From assembly GCA_934436435.1 (NCBI GenBank), contig CAKSAN010000003.1:124001-188000 (forward strand): 64,000 bases of DNA, in the 5' to 3' direction. This DNA comes from an uncultured Acetatifactor sp. GTDB taxonomy: Bacteria; Bacillota; Clostridia; Lachnospirales; Lachnospiraceae. Below the pieces are notes generated by a model. It ran no database searches and was not told where the DNA came from. It worked only from the letters and a program-made list of their open reading frames with translations. This document shows positions 1 through 8,376 of the stretch, piece after piece (the stretch's first letter is position 1; the number at the start of each line of letters is the position of its first letter). The position numbers and the translations under genes were made by a program.

Positions 1-1
1 G

Positions 2-577
2 GAAGGGGTACTGGTACCCGAGATCTGGATCGCTTTTGCGGAGGCCAGCGGGATCCCCGAACTGAAGAGAACCACCAGAGACGAGCCGGATTACGATAAA
101 TTAATGAAATGGAGACTGGGAATCCTGAAGGAACACGGTCTGGGACTGAAGGAGATCCAGGATACCATCGCGAAGATTGATCCCATCCCCGGAGCGAAGG
201 AGTTCCTGGATGAGTTGCGTTCCATTACGCAGGTCATCATTATCAGTGACACCTTTTCACAATTTGCGGGTCCTCTGATGAAAAAACTGGGCTATCCCAC
301 AATCTTCTGTAATTCCCTGGAAGTAGCCGACAACGGCGAGATCACCGGATTTAAGATGCGTGTGGAGAATTCCAAGTATACCACGGTGAAGGCGTTGCAG
401 TCCATCGGCTTCCAGACCATTGCCAGTGGCGACAGTCACAATGATTTAGGCATGATCCAGGCCAGCAAAGCAGGTTTCCTGTTCAAGAGTACCGAACAGA
501 TCAAAAAGGATCATCCGGAACTTCCGGCGTATGAGACCTATGACGAACTGATGGCAGCCATCAAGGCGGCATTATAA
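2..577 (+). CDS. thrH: ThrH-type phosphoserine phosphatase / phosphoserine:homoserine phosphotransferase, 5' truncated
   Basis: The reading frame is open from base 2 and begins with EGVLVPEIWIAFAE, the segment that follows the first catalytic aspartates in ThrH. About eight N-terminal residues therefore lie outside the window. ThrH is a HAD-superfamily enzyme that removes phosphate from phosphoserine and can pass it to homoserine, linking serine and threonine synthesis in the cytoplasm. Later HAD motifs are visible: the motif II Ser/Thr in IIISDTFSQF and motif III-IV in ASGDSHNDLGM. The internal ATG at 104 is within the conserved domain and is not the true start. A strong terminator follows 46 bases downstream, so this is the last gene of its unit. 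Family assignment is from recalled sequence similarity over the whole visible length. Confidence 0.9.
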   Translation, partial: EGVLVPEIWIAFAEASGIPELKRTTRDEPDYDKLMKWRLGILKEHGLGLKEIQDTIAKIDPIPGAKEFLDELRSITQVIIISDTFSQFAGPLMKKLGYPTIFCNSLEVADNGEITGFKMRVENSKYTTVKALQSIGFQTIASGDSHNDLGMIQASKAGFLFKSTEQIKKDHPELPAYETYDELMAAIKAAL

Positions 578-623
578 TGTGTTATATGCCATAATAGTAC
601 ATAAATAAATAAAATAAGAAAGG

Positions 624-654
624 ATGCAATGTTCTGCGGGACATTGCATTTTTT
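624..654 (+). terminator. Rho-independent terminator of thrH
   Basis: A nine-base stem (ATGCAATGT at 624-632, ACATTGCAT at 641-649) is followed directly by a run of T. It sits 46 bases after the thrH stop. Confidence 0.85.
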
Positions 655-993
655 GTCTTCATCATCAGGAATGCTGCAGACGGTAGCGGTGAGATCGCAG
701 AGCCTTTCGTGCACCCCGGCGGGATTTCCGGCAATCGGTTCAATGCCATGGACCGGGTAGAAGTCTGCCGGTCAGGGGAGTGTGAGAGATGGGAGATTCT
801 CAGATAGGAAGTGGACAAGGCCGCCCAAAATGGGATATAATGAAGCAAAATCACTTGCTTGCATAATTGGCGAACGAATATCCTGCAAAGCAGGATGTAG
901 AGTGCGATAGCACGAATTCGTGAGCTTGTACAATTACAGGGAAACGAAGTGCGAATACACAGAATGAAATTGCTATAATGAAATGAGGTAACC
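655..993 (+). other. Intergenic leader region upstream of rsmH
   Basis: No gene is supported here. The first 150 bases hold nothing I recognise. From about 842 to 960 the sequence is rich in short hairpins: ATCCTGC/GCAGGAT at 880-896 and GTGC-GATA-GCAC at 902-913. The latter lies within an 18-base motif (899-916) that recurs upstream of the TrmH-family gene at 7402-7418. With the promoter at 812-841 this gives an untranslated leader of roughly 145 bases. Confidence 0.5.
812..841 (+). promoter_or_regulatory. Sigma-A promoter for rsmH-dnaE
   Basis: TGGACA (812-817) and TATAAT (836-841) are separated by 18 bases. It is the best promoter match upstream of the rsmH unit. A second TATAAT at 974-979 lies too close to the start codon and has no -35 partner. 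Confidence 0.6.
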
Positions 994-2064
994 ATGGGAA
1001 TGGATCAGGAACAGACACCCCACAAGCGCCGGGTGCGTTATAAAGGAAAATACCCCAGAAAATTTGAGGAAAAATATAAGGAACTACAGCCGGAAAAATA
1101 CGGGGACACCATTGCCCATGTGATTCAGAAGGGAAACACTCCCGCCGGCATGCATATTTCTATTATGGTGAAGGAGATTCTGGAATTTCTGAAGATCCAG
1201 CCGGGAGAGACGGGATTTGATGCCACACTGGGTTATGGCGGACATACGAAAGCCATGCTGGAACAGTTACAGGGCCGTGGCCATATCTATGCCACGGATG
1301 TAGACCCGGAGGAGTCCGCCAAGACGAAGAAACGGCTGGCAGAGGCCGGTTACGGGGAAGAGATCCTGACCATCAAATTACAGAATTTCTGTACCATAGA
1401 CGAGATCGCAAAAGAAGTGGGAGGATTTGACTTTATTCTGGCGGATCTGGGCGTATCTTCCATGCAGATCGACAACCCCAGCAGGGGTTTTTCCTTCAAA
1501 GTGGACGGACCCTTAGACCTTAGGCTGAACCAGCAGCAGGGCATCAGCGCGGCGGAGCGTCTGGATACCATCAGCAGAGAAGAACTGGCGGGAATGCTCT
1601 ATGAGAATTCCGATGAGCCTTACTGTGAGGAGCTGGCAAAGTCCATTACCGATGAGATCCGTAAGGGTCATCGGATCGACACCACGACGAAACTGCGGGA
1701 AGTCATTGAAAAGACCCTTGATTTTCTCCCGGAAAAGGAGAAAAAGGATACAATTAAAAAGACCTGTCAGAGAACCTTTCAGGCTTTGCGGATTGACGTG
1801 AACCGGGAATTTGAAGTGTTATATGAATTTATGGAAAAGCTGCCGGGAGCTTTGAAACCCGGCGGAAGGGTAGCCATTCTGACCTTCCACTCCGGCGAGG
1901 ATAAGCTGGTAAAGCAGGCTTTGAAGGAAGGCTACCGGAACGGCATTTATGCCGATTATGCGAAAGACGTGATCCGTCCTTCCGCGGAGGAGTGCGTGCA
2001 GAACGGCAGAGCCCGTTCCACGAAGATGCGCTGGGCGGTCCGGGCGGAAGAACAGACAGACTGA
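994..2064 (+). CDS. rsmH: RsmH/MraW-like 16S rRNA (cytosine-N4)-methyltransferase, long form
   Basis: The product is an S-adenosylmethionine-dependent methyltransferase of the RsmH family, which methylates N4 of C1402 in 16S rRNA. The SAM-binding motif is DATLGYGGHTKAMLE near residue 75. FILADLGVSSMQIDNPSRGF, then a helical insert with QRTFQALRIDVNREF, and RVAILTFHSGEDKLVK all match the family. At 356 residues it is longer than the usual 310 or so because of a basic N-terminal extension of about 50 residues (HKRRVRYKGKYPRKFEEKY). It is not in a dcw cluster beside ftsL or mraZ, so it may be a second copy with a different RNA target. A GAGG ribosome site precedes the ATG. It is followed by a small gene and dnaE in one operon. 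Confidence 0.85.
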   Translation: MGMDQEQTPHKRRVRYKGKYPRKFEEKYKELQPEKYGDTIAHVIQKGNTPAGMHISIMVKEILEFLKIQPGETGFDATLGYGGHTKAMLEQLQGRGHIYATDVDPEESAKTKKRLAEAGYGEEILTIKLQNFCTIDEIAKEVGGFDFILADLGVSSMQIDNPSRGFSFKVDGPLDLRLNQQQGISAAERLDTISREELAGMLYENSDEPYCEELAKSITDEIRKGHRIDTTTKLREVIEKTLDFLPEKEKKDTIKKTCQRTFQALRIDVNREFEVLYEFMEKLPGALKPGGRVAILTFHSGEDKLVKQALKEGYRNGIYADYAKDVIRPSAEECVQNGRARSTKMRWAVRAEEQTD

Positions 2065-2089
2065 CAGACGGAACAAAGGAGGTGTGAGA

Positions 2090-2464
2090 ATGACTGTCAT
2101 GGAATTTATCAATGCACATAGAGAGGATATGGATCCCTGCGAGTGCGTGATCCTGCCGGACGGCAGTGTGCAGGAGCCGCAGCCTTCTCATATCAGAAAG
2201 CTGGAGGAGATCTCCGGCGAGGATAAACTGACGTTAAACAGCCGTATGGAGAAAAATATGGAGCCTATTTTTTTCATGGTGGAATATACGGGCTGTATGC
2301 TGATCTGGAGCACCCGTGTGGTGGTGCCTTCCCATCCCACACCGGCACAGGAAGAGACACTGGAGACCTTGTATTTCGCGGCGATGCTGGCTCCCGGCTA
2401 TCACAGGGAACAGGTGGGAGCAACTTACGAGGAATGCGTCAGAAAAGCAAAAGAACTGCACTAG
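2090..2464 (+). CDS. Conserved hypothetical protein between rsmH and dnaE
   Basis: This is a cytoplasmic protein of 124 residues that I do not recognise. The start at ATG 2090 is chosen because AAAGGAGG lies seven bases upstream; a GTG at 2084 in the same frame would overlap the ribosome site. There is no signal peptide. The central part (IFFMVEYTGCMLIWSTRVVV) is hydrophobic but contains charged and polar residues, more like a buried beta-strand core than a membrane helix. The C-terminus is helical. It lies 25 bases after rsmH and 15 bases before dnaE, so it is cotranscribed with both. No function can be assigned. Confidence 0.7.
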   Translation: MTVMEFINAHREDMDPCECVILPDGSVQEPQPSHIRKLEEISGEDKLTLNSRMEKNMEPIFFMVEYTGCMLIWSTRVVVPSHPTPAQEETLETLYFAAMLAPGYHREQVGATYEECVRKAKELH

Positions 2465-2479
2465 AAAGGGAACGACAAA

Positions 2480-5400
2480 ATGGCATTTGCACATCTTCAT
2501 GTTCATACAGAATATTCGCTGTTAGACGGCTCCAACAAGATCAGGGAGTATGTAGCCAGAGTTAAGGAACTGGGCATGGACAGCGCGGCGATCACCGACC
2601 ATGGTGTTATGTACGGTGTGATTGATTTCTACCGTGCGGCCAGAGAGGCGGGGATCAAGCCAATCCTGGGCTGCGAAGTGTATGTGGCACCGAATTCCCG
2701 TTTTGACAAGGAACTGACCGGTGGGGAAGAGCGTTATCACCATCTGGTACTGCTGGCGGAGAACAATACCGGGTATGCGAATCTGATGAAGATCGTCAGC
2801 CGTGGTTTTACGGAAGGATACTATTATAAACCCCGTGTGGACATGGAAGTGCTGCAGGAGTTCCACGAAGGCATCATTGCGCTGTCCGCCTGCCTTGCAG
2901 GAGAAGTACCTCGTTTTATTCTGAAGGGCATGAAGGACGAAGCGAGAAAAGCGGCCCGCAAGTACGAGGCCTGCTTCGGCAAGGGCAATTATTTTCTGGA
3001 ATTACAGGATCACGGCATTCCGGAACAGCGCACGGTGAATATGGAACTGCTCCAGATGAGTAAGGAACTGGACATTCCGCTGGTGACCACCAATGATGTG
3101 CATTACACCTATGCGGAGGATGCGGTTCCCCATGATATTCTGCTGTGCTTACAGACGGGCAAAAAGCTGGCGGACGAGGATCGTATGCGCTACGAGGGCG
3201 GCCAGTATTATGTCAAGAGCGAAGAGGAAATGAAGGGACTGTTTCCCTATGCCTGGGAGGCCGTGGAGAATACCCAGAGGATCGCTGACCGTTGTAATGT
3301 GGAGATCGAATTCGGTGTGACGAAGCTGCCGAAATACGATGTGCCGGAAGGCTACGATTCCTGGAGCTATCTGAACAAACTCTGCGATGACGGACTGGCA
3401 GAGCGTTACGGTGACGGCAGCCAGCCTGCCGGGGAGACCGGACAGACTCTGCGGGAGCGTCTGGACTATGAGCTGGGCGTTATCCGCAGAATGGGATATG
3501 TGGACTATTTCCTGATCGTATGGGATTTTATCAATTACGCGAAAGAGCATGGGATCCCGGTGGGACCGGGACGAGGCTCCGCTGCGGGAAGTATCGTGGC
3601 GTATTGTCTGAAGATCACCAACATCGACCCCATCCATTACAATCTGCTGTTTGAACGTTTTCTGAATCCGGAACGTGTCTCCATGCCCGATATCGACGTG
3701 GACTTCTGTTTCGAACGGAGACAGGAAGTCATCGATTATGTGGGCAGAAAATACGGCAATGACAAGGTAGTGCAGATTGTTACTTTCGGTACGCTGGCGG
3801 CCAAGGGTGTCATCCGTGACGTAGGACGTGTCATGGATCTGCCCTATGCTTTCGTGGATTCCATTGCCAAGATGGTGCCCAACGAACTGAACATTACCTT
3901 GAACAAGGCGCTGGAAATGAATCCGGAATTCCGTAAGCTCTATCAGGAGGACGAACAGGTTCATCACCTGATCGACATGTGCAAACGTCTGGAGGGACTG
4001 CCCAGACATACCTCCATGCATGCGGCGGGCGTGGTCATCTGCCAGAAATCGGCGGATGAATTTGTGCCCCTGTCCAGAGGCTCCGACGGATCCATCGTCA
4101 CCCAGTTTACCATGACGACGCTGGAAGAGCTGGGGCTGTTGAAAATGGATTTTCTGGGGCTGCGTACCCTGACCGTGATCCATGATGCGGTGAAATTCAT
4201 CGAGAATACCACCGGCAGGCACATTGATGTGGATGCCATTGATTATAACGATCCGAAAGTACTGGCTTCCATCGGCACCGGCAGAACGGAAGGCGTGTTC
4301 CAACTGGAAAGTGCCGGGATGAAGAGCTTCATGAAGGAACTGCGCCCCCAGAATCTGGAGGATGTGGTGGCCGGTATTTCCCTGTATCGTCCGGGACCCA
4401 TGGATTTTATCCCGAAATATATTCAGGGGAAAAACCATCCGGATGCGGTAACTTATGCCTGCCCTCATCTGGAGCCGATCCTGAAGCCTACTTACGGCTG
4501 TATCGTGTATCAGGAGCAGGTCATGCAGATCGTTCGTGATCTGGCGGGATATACCCTGGGACGAAGCGATCTGGTGCGCCGTGCCATGAGTAAAAAGAAA
4601 CAGTCCGTCATGGAAAAAGAGCGGGCAAACTTCATCTACGGCAATCCCGAGGAGAATGTCCCCGGCTGTATCGCCAACGGCATCGACGAGCAGACCGCAG
4701 GCCAGATCTATGACATGATGATGGATTTCGCCAAGTATGCCTTCAACAAGTCCCATGCGGCTTGCTACGCGGTGGTGGCCTACCAGACGGCATATTTGAA
4801 ATATTATTATCCCGTGGAGTTCATGGCGGCGTTAATGACCTCCGTTATTGATAATCCGAAGAAGGTATCGGAGTATATTTTAAACTGCCGGAACATGGAT
4901 ATTGCCATTCTGCCTCCGGATGTGAATGCGGGAGAAGCCGGATTCTCCGTGGCGGACGGCAAGATCCGCTATGCCCTGACGGCCATCAAGGGCGTGGGAC
5001 GTCCCGTCATCGACAGTCTGGTGCAGGAGCGTAAGGAGAGAGGCCCCTTCACGAATCTGAAGGACTTTATCACCCGTATGTCTGACAAAAAAGAGATGAA
5101 CAAGCGGGCGATTGAGAATCTGATCAAGGCGGGAGCCATGGACGGACTGGGCGGCACGAGAAAACAGTTCATGAGTGTCTATGTGCAGATCGCAGATCAT
5201 ATTGCCCACGATAAGAAGAACAATCTGGCAGGCCAGATCTCCCTGTTTGACATTGCAGGGGAAGAGGATAAGGAAGAATTCGATATCCGGATGCCGGATG
5301 TGGGAGAATACAGCAAGGAAATGCTGCTGGGCTTCGAAAAAGAAGTGCTGGGTGTCTATGTCAGCGGTCATCCTCTGGAGGAGTATCAGGAGCTGTGGCA

Positions 5401-6187
5401 GAACTGTATCAGCAATACCGCCGGAGATTTTGCACTGGATGAAGAGACCGGAGAGGTGCAGCTGGTGAAGGATCAGGCCAATGCGGTCATCGGCGGATTG
5501 ATCGCGGACAAGACCGTAAAATATACCAAGAACGACAAGATCATGGCATTTTTAAATGTGGAGGATCTGATCGGCAATGTGGAAGTCGTGGTATTTCCGC
5601 AGGTGTATGAGCGCTACAGCACATTGCTTACAGAGGATGCCAAAGTATTTATCCGGGGCAGAGTGTCGTTAGAGGAGGACAAGGACGGCAAGCTGATCTG
5701 CGACCAGATCATCAGCTTCGAGGATGCGCAGGCTGCCAGAGCGGCGAACCAACCGTTGTTCCCCAGAAATTACGGTGGACGCGGCGGATACCGGAATGCC
5801 GGGAACGGCAATGGGCAGTATCCAAACAGTGGCATGACGGGCAATGCGTCCGGCGGACAGATGGCGGGAGCAGTGCCGACAGGACAGCGGCCGCAGGGCA
5901 CCGGGGCGCAGCAGAAAAAGGGGATGCCTGCGGGAGCCTGGATCCAGTTCCCGAATATGGAAGCCTATAAGGCCAGAGAACAGGAACTGCTACAGGCCAT
6001 TGCGGATTCCGACGGCAGCGACGATGTGGTGATCTACCTGCGGGATATTAAAAACATTAAGATCCTGCCTGCAAATCTCCGGGTAAAAGCCGATGAGACA
6101 TTAATGAAAAAGCTTACATCGAAGTTTGGAAAAGAAAATGTTAAATTTATAACGAAACCTATTGAAAACCGCACAAAAATAGATTAA
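2480..6187 (+). CDS. dnaE: DNA polymerase III alpha subunit DnaE
   Basis: This is the DnaE-type replicative polymerase subunit; in Firmicutes it works beside PolC, mainly extending primers on the lagging strand. The N-terminal PHP domain begins AHLHVHTEYSLLDGSNK. The C-family polymerase core holds the catalytic aspartates D404 and D406 in PDIDVDF and D557 in KMDFLGLRTL. Next come the tandem helix-hairpin-helix region (LTAIKGVGRPVI) and an OB-fold near residues 1000-1080 (AVIGGLIADKTVKYTKNDK). Residues about 1090-1155 form a Gly/Asn/Gln-rich low-complexity linker not seen in most DnaE proteins, followed by an 80-residue C-terminal domain. The length of 1,235 residues is above the typical 1,150 because of this linker. 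The start has good SD spacing, and the gene is third in its operon. Confidence 0.97.
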   Translation: MAFAHLHVHTEYSLLDGSNKIREYVARVKELGMDSAAITDHGVMYGVIDFYRAAREAGIKPILGCEVYVAPNSRFDKELTGGEERYHHLVLLAENNTGYANLMKIVSRGFTEGYYYKPRVDMEVLQEFHEGIIALSACLAGEVPRFILKGMKDEARKAARKYEACFGKGNYFLELQDHGIPEQRTVNMELLQMSKELDIPLVTTNDVHYTYAEDAVPHDILLCLQTGKKLADEDRMRYEGGQYYVKSEEEMKGLFPYAWEAVENTQRIADRCNVEIEFGVTKLPKYDVPEGYDSWSYLNKLCDDGLAERYGDGSQPAGETGQTLRERLDYELGVIRRMGYVDYFLIVWDFINYAKEHGIPVGPGRGSAAGSIVAYCLKITNIDPIHYNLLFERFLNPERVSMPDIDVDFCFERRQEVIDYVGRKYGNDKVVQIVTFGTLAAKGVIRDVGRVMDLPYAFVDSIAKMVPNELNITLNKALEMNPEFRKLYQEDEQVHHLIDMCKRLEGLPRHTSMHAAGVVICQKSADEFVPLSRGSDGSIVTQFTMTTLEELGLLKMDFLGLRTLTVIHDAVKFIENTTGRHIDVDAIDYNDPKVLASIGTGRTEGVFQLESAGMKSFMKELRPQNLEDVVAGISLYRPGPMDFIPKYIQGKNHPDAVTYACPHLEPILKPTYGCIVYQEQVMQIVRDLAGYTLGRSDLVRRAMSKKKQSVMEKERANFIYGNPEENVPGCIANGIDEQTAGQIYDMMMDFAKYAFNKSHAACYAVVAYQTAYLKYYYPVEFMAALMTSVIDNPKKVSEYILNCRNMDIAILPPDVNAGEAGFSVADGKIRYALTAIKGVGRPVIDSLVQERKERGPFTNLKDFITRMSDKKEMNKRAIENLIKAGAMDGLGGTRKQFMSVYVQIADHIAHDKKNNLAGQISLFDIAGEEDKEEFDIRMPDVGEYSKEMLLGFEKEVLGVYVSGHPLEEYQELWQNCISNTAGDFALDEETGEVQLVKDQANAVIGGLIADKTVKYTKNDKIMAFLNVEDLIGNVEVVVFPQVYERYSTLLTEDAKVFIRGRVSLEEDKDGKLICDQIISFEDAQAARAANQPLFPRNYGGRGGYRNAGNGNGQYPNSGMTGNASGGQMAGAVPTGQRPQGTGAQQKKGMPAGAWIQFPNMEAYKAREQELLQAIADSDGSDDVVIYLRDIKNIKILPANLRVKADETLMKKLTSKFGKENVKFITKPIENRTKID
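6126..6153 (+). promoter_or_regulatory. Possible pfkA promoter inside the dnaE 3' end
   Basis: TTGGAA (6126-6131) and TATAAC (6148-6153) with a 16-base spacer lie about 90 bases before pfkA. No terminator separates dnaE from pfkA, so read-through is also possible. Confidence 0.35.
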
Positions 6188-6242
6188 AATAAAGAATCGA
6201 GAAGAGAAAACTATTCGTTCGTTTACTTAGGAGGTAACAGTC

Positions 6243-7217
6243 ATGGCAAAAGAGATTAAGACGATCGGCGTATTGACCAGCGGCGGTGATGCACCGGGAA
6301 TGAACGCTGCCATCCGTGCAGTTGTTCGTACAGCCATTGCAAGAGGACTGAAGGTTAAAGGTATCAAAAAAGGTTATCAGGGTCTTTTGAATGAAGAGAT
6401 CATAGATATGGAAGCCAAGGACGTGTCCGATATCATCCAGCGCGGTGGTACGATTCTGGGAACTGCACGTTGTCTGGAGTTCAAGGAAGCGGAAGGACAG
6501 AAGAAGGGTGCTGAGATCTGTAGAAAGCATGGCATCGACGGTATCGTTGTTATCGGCGGTGACGGTTCCTATCGTGGTGCGCAGGCTCTGTCCAGACTGG
6601 GTATCAACACCATCGGTCTTCCCGGTACCATTGACCTGGATATCGCATGTACCGAGTATACTATCGGTTTCGATACCGCTGTCAACACAGCAATGCAGGC
6701 AATCGACAAGGTTAAGGATACCTCTTCCTCTCATGAGAGATGCAGTATCATCGAGGTAATGGGCAGAAATGCCGGATATATCGCTCTGTGGTGCGGTATT
6801 GCCAACGGTGCCGAAGATATCCTGCTTCCCGAGAAGTACGATTACAACGAACAGAATATTATCAATAACATTATTACCAACCGTAAGCATGGTAAGACCC
6901 ATCATATCATCATCAATGCCGAGGGAATCGGACATTCCACTTCCATGGCCCGTCGTATCGAGGCTGCTACCGGTATTGAGACCCGTGCTACGATCTTAGG
7001 TTACATGCAGCGTGGCGGAAGCCCTACTGCCAAGGATCGTTACTACGCATCTATCATGGGTGCTTACGCAGTAGACATCATGCTGGAAGGCAAGACCAAC
7101 CGTGTCGTAGGCTACCAGCACGGCGAATTCATCGATTTCGATATCGAGGAAGCATTACAGATGGAGAAGGGTATCAACGAGTACCAGTTCGAGGTATCCC
7201 GTCTGTTATCCATTTAA
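6243..7217 (+). CDS. pfkA: ATP-dependent 6-phosphofructokinase
   Basis: This enzyme phosphorylates fructose 6-phosphate to fructose 1,6-bisphosphate, the committed step of glycolysis. The nucleotide-binding segment TSGGDAPGMNAAIRAVVR lies at the N-terminus. GGDGS has Gly rather than Asp at the position that separates ATP- from PPi-dependent enzymes, favouring ATP. The catalytic loop reads PGTIDLDIACTEYTIGFDTA, with D131 and D133 present; the usual Asn between them is Leu132. MGRNAGYIAL and the substrate-binding segment MQRGGSPTAKDR are intact. The length of 324 residues is normal. AGGAGG precedes the ATG and a strong terminator follows the stop, so it is expressed alone or as the end of the dnaE transcript. 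Confidence 0.96.
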   Translation: MAKEIKTIGVLTSGGDAPGMNAAIRAVVRTAIARGLKVKGIKKGYQGLLNEEIIDMEAKDVSDIIQRGGTILGTARCLEFKEAEGQKKGAEICRKHGIDGIVVIGGDGSYRGAQALSRLGINTIGLPGTIDLDIACTEYTIGFDTAVNTAMQAIDKVKDTSSSHERCSIIEVMGRNAGYIALWCGIANGAEDILLPEKYDYNEQNIINNIITNRKHGKTHHIIINAEGIGHSTSMARRIEAATGIETRATILGYMQRGGSPTAKDRYYASIMGAYAVDIMLEGKTNRVVGYQHGEFIDFDIEEALQMEKGINEYQFEVSRLLSI

Positions 7218-7236
7218 TCTAACAGTTCAGACGTAC

Positions 7237-7270
7237 AAAGGCGTTTCCCATTGCGTGGAAACGCCTTTTT
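7237..7270 (+). terminator. Rho-independent terminator of pfkA
   Basis: A 12-bp stem, AAAGGCGTTTCC (7237-7248) with GGAAACGCCTTT (7257-7268), ends in a T run. Confidence 0.9.
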
Positions 7271-7288
7271 GACTATAATAAACTCATC

Positions 7289-7335
7289 CACAGAAAGCAT
7301 CCCCGACTGCTTGCAGGCGGGGGATGCTTTCTGTG
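7289..7335. repeat. Perfect 16-bp inverted repeat without T tract
   Basis: CACAGAAAGCATCCCC (7289-7304) pairs perfectly with 7320-7335 around a 15-base loop. Neither strand has a T run after it, so it is not an ordinary terminator. It lies between the pfkA terminator and the TrmH-family gene. Confidence 0.7.
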
Positions 7336-7392
7336 AGAGGAGTAAACAGACATGAGTATGGAGGACGAAAGTCCGGAATACGAATGGATGTT

Positions 7393-7425
7393 GCGATTTT
7401 GAGAGTGCGGAGCACGAAAAATCGC
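7393..7425. repeat. Two-part hairpin with motif shared with the rsmH leader
   Basis: GCGATTTT (7393-7400) pairs with AAAATCGC (7418-7425), and inside it GTGC-GGA-GCAC forms a second stem. The 17-base core at 7402-7418 matches the rsmH leader at 899-916 except for the loop. Confidence 0.55.
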
Positions 7426-7459
7426 GGTATTATGGCTGGATAGCAGGGAGCAGACAGAT

Positions 7460-8263
7460 ATGATCACAAGCAACAACAACCCAAGAGTAAAACAGGTCGT
7501 CCAGTGGCAGACCAAGGCAAAGGAGCGCCGCAAGGATCGCGTATTTCTGGCGGAAGGCGTCAGAATGTGTGAGGAGGCTCCGGTAAAAAGCGTAAAAGAG
7601 GTCTACCTCACGGAAGAACTGGAACAGAAGATTCGGCAGAATGCGCAGACCGGAGATACCGCATTCTGGGAGAAGCTTCAGCAGACCGGCTACGAGACTG
7701 TGTCCCCGGAAGTCTTTGCCAAAATGGCGGACACCCAGACTCCCCAGGGGATCCTTACGGTGCTGGAGCAGCCTTCCCACGATCTGACACAGTTGTTAGA
7801 GCAACCGGATCCCTTATTTTTGATTCTGGAGAATTTGCAGGATCCCGGCAATCTGGGAACCATGATCCGCACCGGCGAAGGAGCAGGAATAACAGGCGTT
7901 ATTATGAACAGCCAGACCGTGGATATCTTCAATCCAAAGACTATCCGTGCCACCATGGGCTCCATTTTCCGGGTACCCTTTGTCTATGTGCCGGATCTGG
8001 CACCGGTGCTGGAACAGATGCACGCAAAAGGAATTCATACCTATGCGGCTCACCTGAAAGGGCAGAAATATTACGATTCCTTTTCCTTTCGGGAGCCCAC
8101 CGCATTCCTGATCGGAAATGAGGGAAACGGCTTGTCCCAAGAGATCTCCGACCAGGCAGGGCAGTATCTGAAGATCCCCATGGAGGGCAGGGTGGAGTCT
8201 CTGAATGCTTCCATTGCAGCGGCACTTTTGATGTATGAAGCCCACAGGCAGCGGAGCCTGTAA
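7460..8263 (+). CDS. TrmH/SpoU-family RNA 2'-O-methyltransferase
   Basis: This is a SPOUT-class enzyme predicted to methylate a ribose 2'-OH in rRNA or tRNA using SAM. Residues 1-95 form the N-terminal RNA substrate-binding domain (ITSNNNPRVKQVVQWQTKAK, then LAEGVRMCEEA). The SpoU domain follows with its three motifs: LENLQDPGNLGTMIRTGEGAG, FLIGNEGNGLSQEI and IPMEGRVESLNASIAAALLMYEA, which make the knotted SAM site. The length of 267 residues fits RlmB/YsgA-type proteins, but which nucleotide is modified cannot be told from sequence. It has its own leader with strong hairpins upstream and is followed by a 113-base gap before proC. Confidence 0.9.
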   Translation: MITSNNNPRVKQVVQWQTKAKERRKDRVFLAEGVRMCEEAPVKSVKEVYLTEELEQKIRQNAQTGDTAFWEKLQQTGYETVSPEVFAKMADTQTPQGILTVLEQPSHDLTQLLEQPDPLFLILENLQDPGNLGTMIRTGEGAGITGVIMNSQTVDIFNPKTIRATMGSIFRVPFVYVPDLAPVLEQMHAKGIHTYAAHLKGQKYYDSFSFREPTAFLIGNEGNGLSQEISDQAGQYLKIPMEGRVESLNASIAAALLMYEAHRQRSL

Positions 8264-8376
8264 GCCGGTACACGGAAGATGGGAGTCTGAGGACGGAGAG
8301 CATTATATAAGCATTATATAAGTAGAAACCCGGAAGAAACAGAGGCCGGGAGAAGGCAGAACAGGAGGACAAAAAT

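Noticed and set aside
974..979. Second TATAAT before rsmH as a promoter
   Set aside because: It lies 15 bases before the start codon and has no -35 element at proper spacing.
3149..4756. Long open frame of 535 codons on the - strand
   Set aside because: It lies opposite dnaE, has no ribosome site, and its translation is His/Gln/Ile-rich without domain patterns; it is a shadow of the GC-biased codon positions of dnaE.
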